A DNA stretch of 48,890 bases, taken from contig CALLPE010000002.1 in NCBI GenBank assembly GCA_938015445.1, positions 1-48,890 of the forward strand, given 5' to 3'. The notes beneath the pieces were generated by a model. It was not told the DNA's origin. It ran no database searches and saw only the letters and a program-made list of their open reading frames with translations. The position numbers and the translations under genes were made by a program. The DNA is from an uncultured Pirellulales bacterium. Its GTDB lineage: Bacteria > Planctomycetota > Planctomycetia > Pirellulales > Thermoguttaceae. Below, piece after piece: positions 45,703 to 48,890 of this stretch; positions within the stretch are counted from its first letter, which is position 1; every line of letters begins with the position of its first letter.

Positions 45703-46809
45703 TCAGTTCTTGGACCGAGCTGGTGCGGGGTTGTCGGTCGCTGCTTGCTTCGGCCCGGCAGCGGCCTGCAAACGTCTGTCCAGCAACAGCCGCCATCCCC
45801 ACGAGCCGTCCCAAGTGCGCTGCGGTTTGCCGTCAGGGCCTTTGGCAACCTTCTGAAGTTTGCAGCGGTAGCCCAACCGCATCCGGTTGTCAGTGATCTG
45901 GACGACGAAGAAGCCATTTTCCGTCTGTCCGGTGTTGATCACGTCTAAGTCTTTCCAGCGGTAAACGTCGGTGCCGGTATGGCCATGGAACACTGCTACG
46001 ACGTTGTATGGCTTGACGGCCTGGCGATACTCGTGACGCTGCTGGTCGTGCCACCAATCGGTTCCCTGCAAGTCGTAGTGGTGCGCCAGCACGACTGGTC
46101 GTCCGCTGCGGCCCACGTGCTGCTGGAGGTCTTCGCGCAAGAAACTTAGCGCTCCCTGGGGATCGTGGTAAACGGGGGAGTACTTGACTTCTGGGTGCGG
46201 TTTGTCGGCCGGATACAGGTTAAGCTGCACGAAGTGTACGCCGTCCCAATCCCACGAGTAGTGCAACCCGTTAGCAGAAACGTTCTGGATTAACCCTTTC
46301 TGTCGGCGCAACTGGTTGCGCGACCTCAGCTCGGCCTGCATGGAAAAGCCGTGTCGCTGGCGGCCGGGCGGAGGGCCATCGTGGTTGCCCCAGCCTTCGA
46401 AGACCGGATATTTCAGCAAGCCGTCGGTGCCGTCGAGGCCGAAATCGGCTACAAAATACTTCCACTGCAAAGCGCCTTGGTTTTTGCCGTCCAGCAGTCG
46501 GTCGCCATCGTCGATCACGTCGCCCAGCACCAACACGCCGCGCGGCCGGTCGATGGGGTCGGCGCCCAACTGCTCGGGCCAGCGGACGGTCGATATGCGG
46601 TTCATCTCCTCGAGCGTTTCGCGGTTGCGCTGGTTGCGGTCCTCGTTCTCTAGCGCGTCGTAGTGGCAATCGGATGTGACCAGGAAGGTCACGTCGGCCG
46701 ATAGGGCCGAGCAGGTAACAGCCACCACCAACACCAACGCCGAACATACCCGCAACACGCACCTGCCTTCGCACACAAGGCGCAACGCCAACAGTCTACT
46801 GGCAATCAT
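45703..46809 (-). CDS. Exported calcineurin-like metallophosphoesterase
   Basis: The 368-residue protein has an N-terminal hydrophobic signal sequence (about 17-38). The metallophosphoesterase motifs follow in order: SDCHYD (D-x-H), GDVIDDG, GNHDG, LAHHYD and FHGHTG. It probably hydrolyses a phosphoester outside the cytoplasm; the substrate is unknown. A stretch after residue 340 is Ala/Pro-rich and disordered-looking. It is the first gene of the minus-strand run leading into the FadB-like gene, 17 bp downstream, although the two functions have no obvious connection. Confidence 0.85.
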   Translation of the reverse strand: MIASRLLALRLVCEGRCVLRVCSALVLVVAVTCSALSADVTFLVTSDCHYDALENEDRNQRNRETLEEMNRISTVRWPEQLGADPIDRPRGVLVLGDVIDDGDRLLDGKNQGALQWKYFVADFGLDGTDGLLKYPVFEGWGNHDGPPPGRQRHGFSMQAELRSRNQLRRQKGLIQNVSANGLHYSWDWDGVHFVQLNLYPADKPHPEVKYSPVYHDPQGALSFLREDLQQHVGRSGRPVVLAHHYDLQGTDWWHDQQRHEYRQAVKPYNVVAVFHGHTGTDVYRWKDLDVINTGQTENGFFVVQITDNRMRLGYRCKLQKVAKGPDGKPQRTWDGSWGWRLLLDRRLQAAAGPKQAATDNPAPARSKN

Positions 46810-47200
46810 GGGCTTATGCTCTGACCGGGGCTAGCTGGCAGGAAGCACGATCCGTCGTGATCGAGGGCGCAAGCCGCTCGACGGGCATCGCCCGAAGGTA
46901 GTCTACTTCAACAAACAATCCAGTTGCAGTTCGCCCGAAATTGTACACGTCCGCCTACCACAACGCCACGATCGGCCGCACCGCATCGCTGCAACGCAAG
47001 CGGCTCACATCCCCAGTCAGAACCGCAAAGCCCACAAACCCGATGCACATAGGCGGCGGTGAGAAGATGCAGATACGCGGCAGTGCGAACGCGGTGAGAA
47101 GCGGAAAGATAGAAATACAGCGGAAAGATAGAAAGATATACGATATACAAATGAACAACGTAGCAAGCAGGAACTGTGCCGCGGCGTATCGGTTGCACAC
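46810..47200. other. Spacer with AAAGATAG and GCGGTGAGAAG repeats
   Basis: No gene was recognised. GCGGTGAGAAG occurs at 47056 and 47091, and GCGGAAAGATAGAAA at 47101 and 47120. The region is purine-rich on the plus strand. Confidence 0.55.
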
Positions 47201-48118
47201 CTAGCGCGGTGCAGGCCCGACACCCTGTGCGACGGTCAGCTTGTTATCGACCTGCCATACCCCTGGTTCAAGCCGCAACAGATTGGCCACCAACGTCCGC
47301 TGATACTGGCTGCCGACAGTGCCCTGCACAATGGCAGTCGTGCCCAGCATGGTGACTTCGATACCGCTGGGCGATTGCACGCCGCCGGCGCGAGCAAGCC
47401 GCGTGATCTTGGCCGACAGTTCCGGTGCGGGCTGGGGCTTCAGGCCAGTTGCCGGAACGCTTGATGCTCGGTTGTCTGGCTGGCCAGAAGTCGTCCAATC
47501 GCTCAGTACCCGACGCACAACCAGCGGCGCTGCACCAGACGTGGCGGCGGCAGTGCCTTCTGCGCCGGGCGCGACTTCTGCCGCTCCAAATCCTGCTGCA
47601 CCAGGCGATCCGCTAAAAGCCCCATTACCGGCGATGGGAGTAAGCGTACCTTCCGCAGTCGGGCCGGTGGGCTGCTGCACAGGCTGCACATCCTGCGGAA
47701 GCTGGCCGTACTGAAGCGTCTGACCGGTCTGCGGCGGCACAGCGGGAGCCGCCAGCGGCTGAGTCTGCGTACTCGATGCGGTATTTAGCGCGGGTTCAGG
47801 CTGCCAGGACTGCACCGGCGTGCCCCAGAGCATTTGGAGCGAGGCCGACTCCCCGCGCCGCCACGGTGTGGCGAACATCGTGCCGGCAGCAGCGCCGGTT
47901 TGGGTCGGCGCCCCCAGTAGGCCCCGCTGGTCGATTGTATTGAAACGAGTACTGGCTTTAGGTTGCAGCGGCTGGCCAAGTACTCGATCGCCAAACAGGC
48001 CGCGCACGGTCGGCCGTTGTATTTCCTGGGCCGTGGCCGGGGCCGCCTGGACGAGAAAACACCCAGCAGTGACGGCCACCGCCGCCAGAACAGCCGCCAG
48101 CAGCAGTCCGATGCGCAT
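47201..48118 (-). CDS. Exported BON-domain protein
   Basis: The 305-residue product has a signal peptide (MRIGLLLAAV onward, cleavage near residue 30) and a long low-complexity middle rich in Gln, Pro, Ala, Gly and Thr. The C-terminal domain (about 235-300) shows the BON-like pattern IEVTMLGTTAIVQGTVGSQ followed by NKLTV. BON domains bind phospholipid or participate in envelope structure. ATG 48118 is supported by AGGAG eight bases upstream; the frame runs on to 48673 without another such site. The upstream gene is divergent, so the two share a 328-bp promoter region. Confidence 0.75.
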   Translation of the reverse strand: MRIGLLLAAVLAAVAVTAGCFLVQAAPATAQEIQRPTVRGLFGDRVLGQPLQPKASTRFNTIDQRGLLGAPTQTGAAAGTMFATPWRRGESASLQMLWGTPVQSWQPEPALNTASSTQTQPLAAPAVPPQTGQTLQYGQLPQDVQPVQQPTGPTAEGTLTPIAGNGAFSGSPGAAGFGAAEVAPGAEGTAAATSGAAPLVVRRVLSDWTTSGQPDNRASSVPATGLKPQPAPELSAKITRLARAGGVQSPSGIEVTMLGTTAIVQGTVGSQYQRTLVANLLRLEPGVWQVDNKLTVAQGVGPAPR

Positions 48119-48446
48119 CGGCAGGCTCCTGAAAATAAGAGGCTCTAACGAAACGGAACCCCATAAACGTCTTGCTGACAACTTGCTAAGAGTACAGCGC
48201 GGGAAAGATCGTTTTGCTAGAGGCTCCAAATCGATCGCACATAGCAATAGTATCCCATTACTGTTAGTCGACAAGCGCTGATAGTCCGTGTTAGCGGGGT
48301 ATTGCAACAGCATCCGTCTGTAGGGTTCGCAGGCGAAATACCGGGCAAAAATGTTTACGTTTGGCGGTGCTTCATATACCCTAAACTGTATACGCTGTAA
48401 CCTGCGCAAATCATCCCACCCCGCCCCTTGCGCCAGGAGCAACGGT
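48119..48446. other. Divergent promoter region
   Basis: This region separates two outward-reading genes and presumably holds both promoters. I see no convincing paired -10/-35 boxes. Just upstream of 48447 is the ribosome binding site AGGAG (48435-48439). Confidence 0.45.
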
Positions 48447-48890
48447 ATGAACCGCCTCTGGCTGACCTTTTTGCGATTGCGGCTTCTGCCGCGCAAGTTG
48501 TTGTGGTTTATGACTCTGCGAAACCTTTCGCCGGTTGCCCGTGTACCAAATCTGTGGTGCGCGGGGGCTGGAACGCTATTGCTAGTACTGCTGTTGCTCA
48601 CCGGAGCGATAGCAGTAGAAGCTCGTATGGAATATGGGTCCGATACTTCGGCGGGAGACGGAAAATCGACCAACTCGGCCGCCGCAGAGCCGGGGCAGGC
48701 TGCCCCAGACAGTCAGACGTCGCCTTTACCTGGGCAAACCAAGTCCCTGCCTGCACAGACCGAGCCTGCGGCTGCAAAAGCCGACTCTGCACCTCCACAA
48801 AGCAATCCTGCCGAACAACCATCCCCGGACGGTCCGCTCCAAGGCCCACCCCCCGCCCCGGCACCATCACAAGGGCAACCATCACAAGGG
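48447..48890 (+). CDS. Membrane-anchored Pro/Gln-rich protein, partial (cut by window end)
   Basis: The frame begins at ATG 48447, seven bases after AGGAG, and stays open to the last base. The first residues are basic, then a hydrophobic helix (about residues 40-58) is followed by a Ser/Ala/Pro/Gln-rich stretch with PSQGQPSQG at the edge. The topology suggests a single-pass inner-membrane or exported protein with a disordered periplasmic part. The family cannot be told because the C-terminal domain is missing. Confidence 0.65.
   Translation, partial: MNRLWLTFLRLRLLPRKLLWFMTLRNLSPVARVPNLWCAGAGTLLLVLLLLTGAIAVEARMEYGSDTSAGDGKSTNSAAAEPGQAAPDSQTSPLPGQTKSLPAQTEPAAAKADSAPPQSNPAEQPSPDGPLQGPPPAPAPSQGQPSQG

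Overview
The window looks like chromosomal DNA of a planctomycete, probably an anaerobe or facultative anaerobe of the Pirellulales type. This is inferred from gene content, since no rRNA is present. Supporting features are three Gfo/Idh/MocA-family proteins (two with twin-arginine leaders), an exported CxPxR sulfatase, a SUMF1-fold protein, a Hanks-type kinase with a long C-terminal tail and one membrane segment, very large exported proteins with Pro/Gly-rich segments, frequent GTG/TTG starts, and long GC-rich spacers. No ribosomal, phage or transposase genes were seen.

Layout. 1-624 is a spacer holding copy 1 of a dispersed repeat, followed by tRNA-Leu(CAG) on the minus strand. 847-4980 (minus) is a giant exported protein with secretin N-type modules. 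5756-6523 is a polyprenol-phosphate mannosyltransferase-like GT2. 6859-10722 is a three-gene sugar-metabolism cluster: cupin/mannose-6-phosphate-isomerase-like, xylose-isomerase-like TIM barrel and Gfo/Idh dehydrogenase. 11238-16189 carries a spermidine-synthase-like protein, an unknown membrane-anchored protein, and an ABC ATPase with a large permease. 16227-19296 (minus) holds two Tat-exported Gfo/Idh proteins. 19525-23076 carries an RluA-type pseudouridine synthase, a Ser/Thr kinase and a thioredoxin-fold protein. 23921-26005 is a secreted clan-D-like glycosidase.

26409-31537 is the most unusual block: a coiled-coil protein, a membrane-anchored SUMF1-fold protein lacking both catalytic cysteines, a zinc-ribbon GTPase that overlaps it by 4 nt, and a protein resembling the GTPase-associated GAP1-N2 type with an 18-bp minisatellite in its linker. 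Together these look like a GTPase-centred conflict or signalling system. 32045-33541 is a sulfatase. 33635-40086 is a compact operon for an NAD(P)-linked, possibly electron-bifurcating, molybdenum/tungsten formate dehydrogenase: a NuoE-like subunit, a NuoF-GltD fusion, and a Cys-type catalytic subunit with a NuoG-like N-terminus.

40140-40363 is copy 2 of the dispersed repeat, followed by a broken D12-class adenine methyltransferase (one frameshift and one nonsense codon). 41445-46809 (minus) holds an ATP-dependent 2-hydroxyacyl-CoA dehydratase-type activase and its HgdB-like partner, a FadB-type hydratase/dehydrogenase fusion and an exported metallophosphoesterase. The right edge has an exported BON-domain protein (minus) and, divergent from it, a membrane-anchored Pro/Gln-rich protein cut by the window end.

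Nearly every spacer contains a short direct repeat of roughly 15-36 bp present in two to four copies, which appears to be a general habit of this genome. All identifications come from reading motifs by eye; no database search was run.
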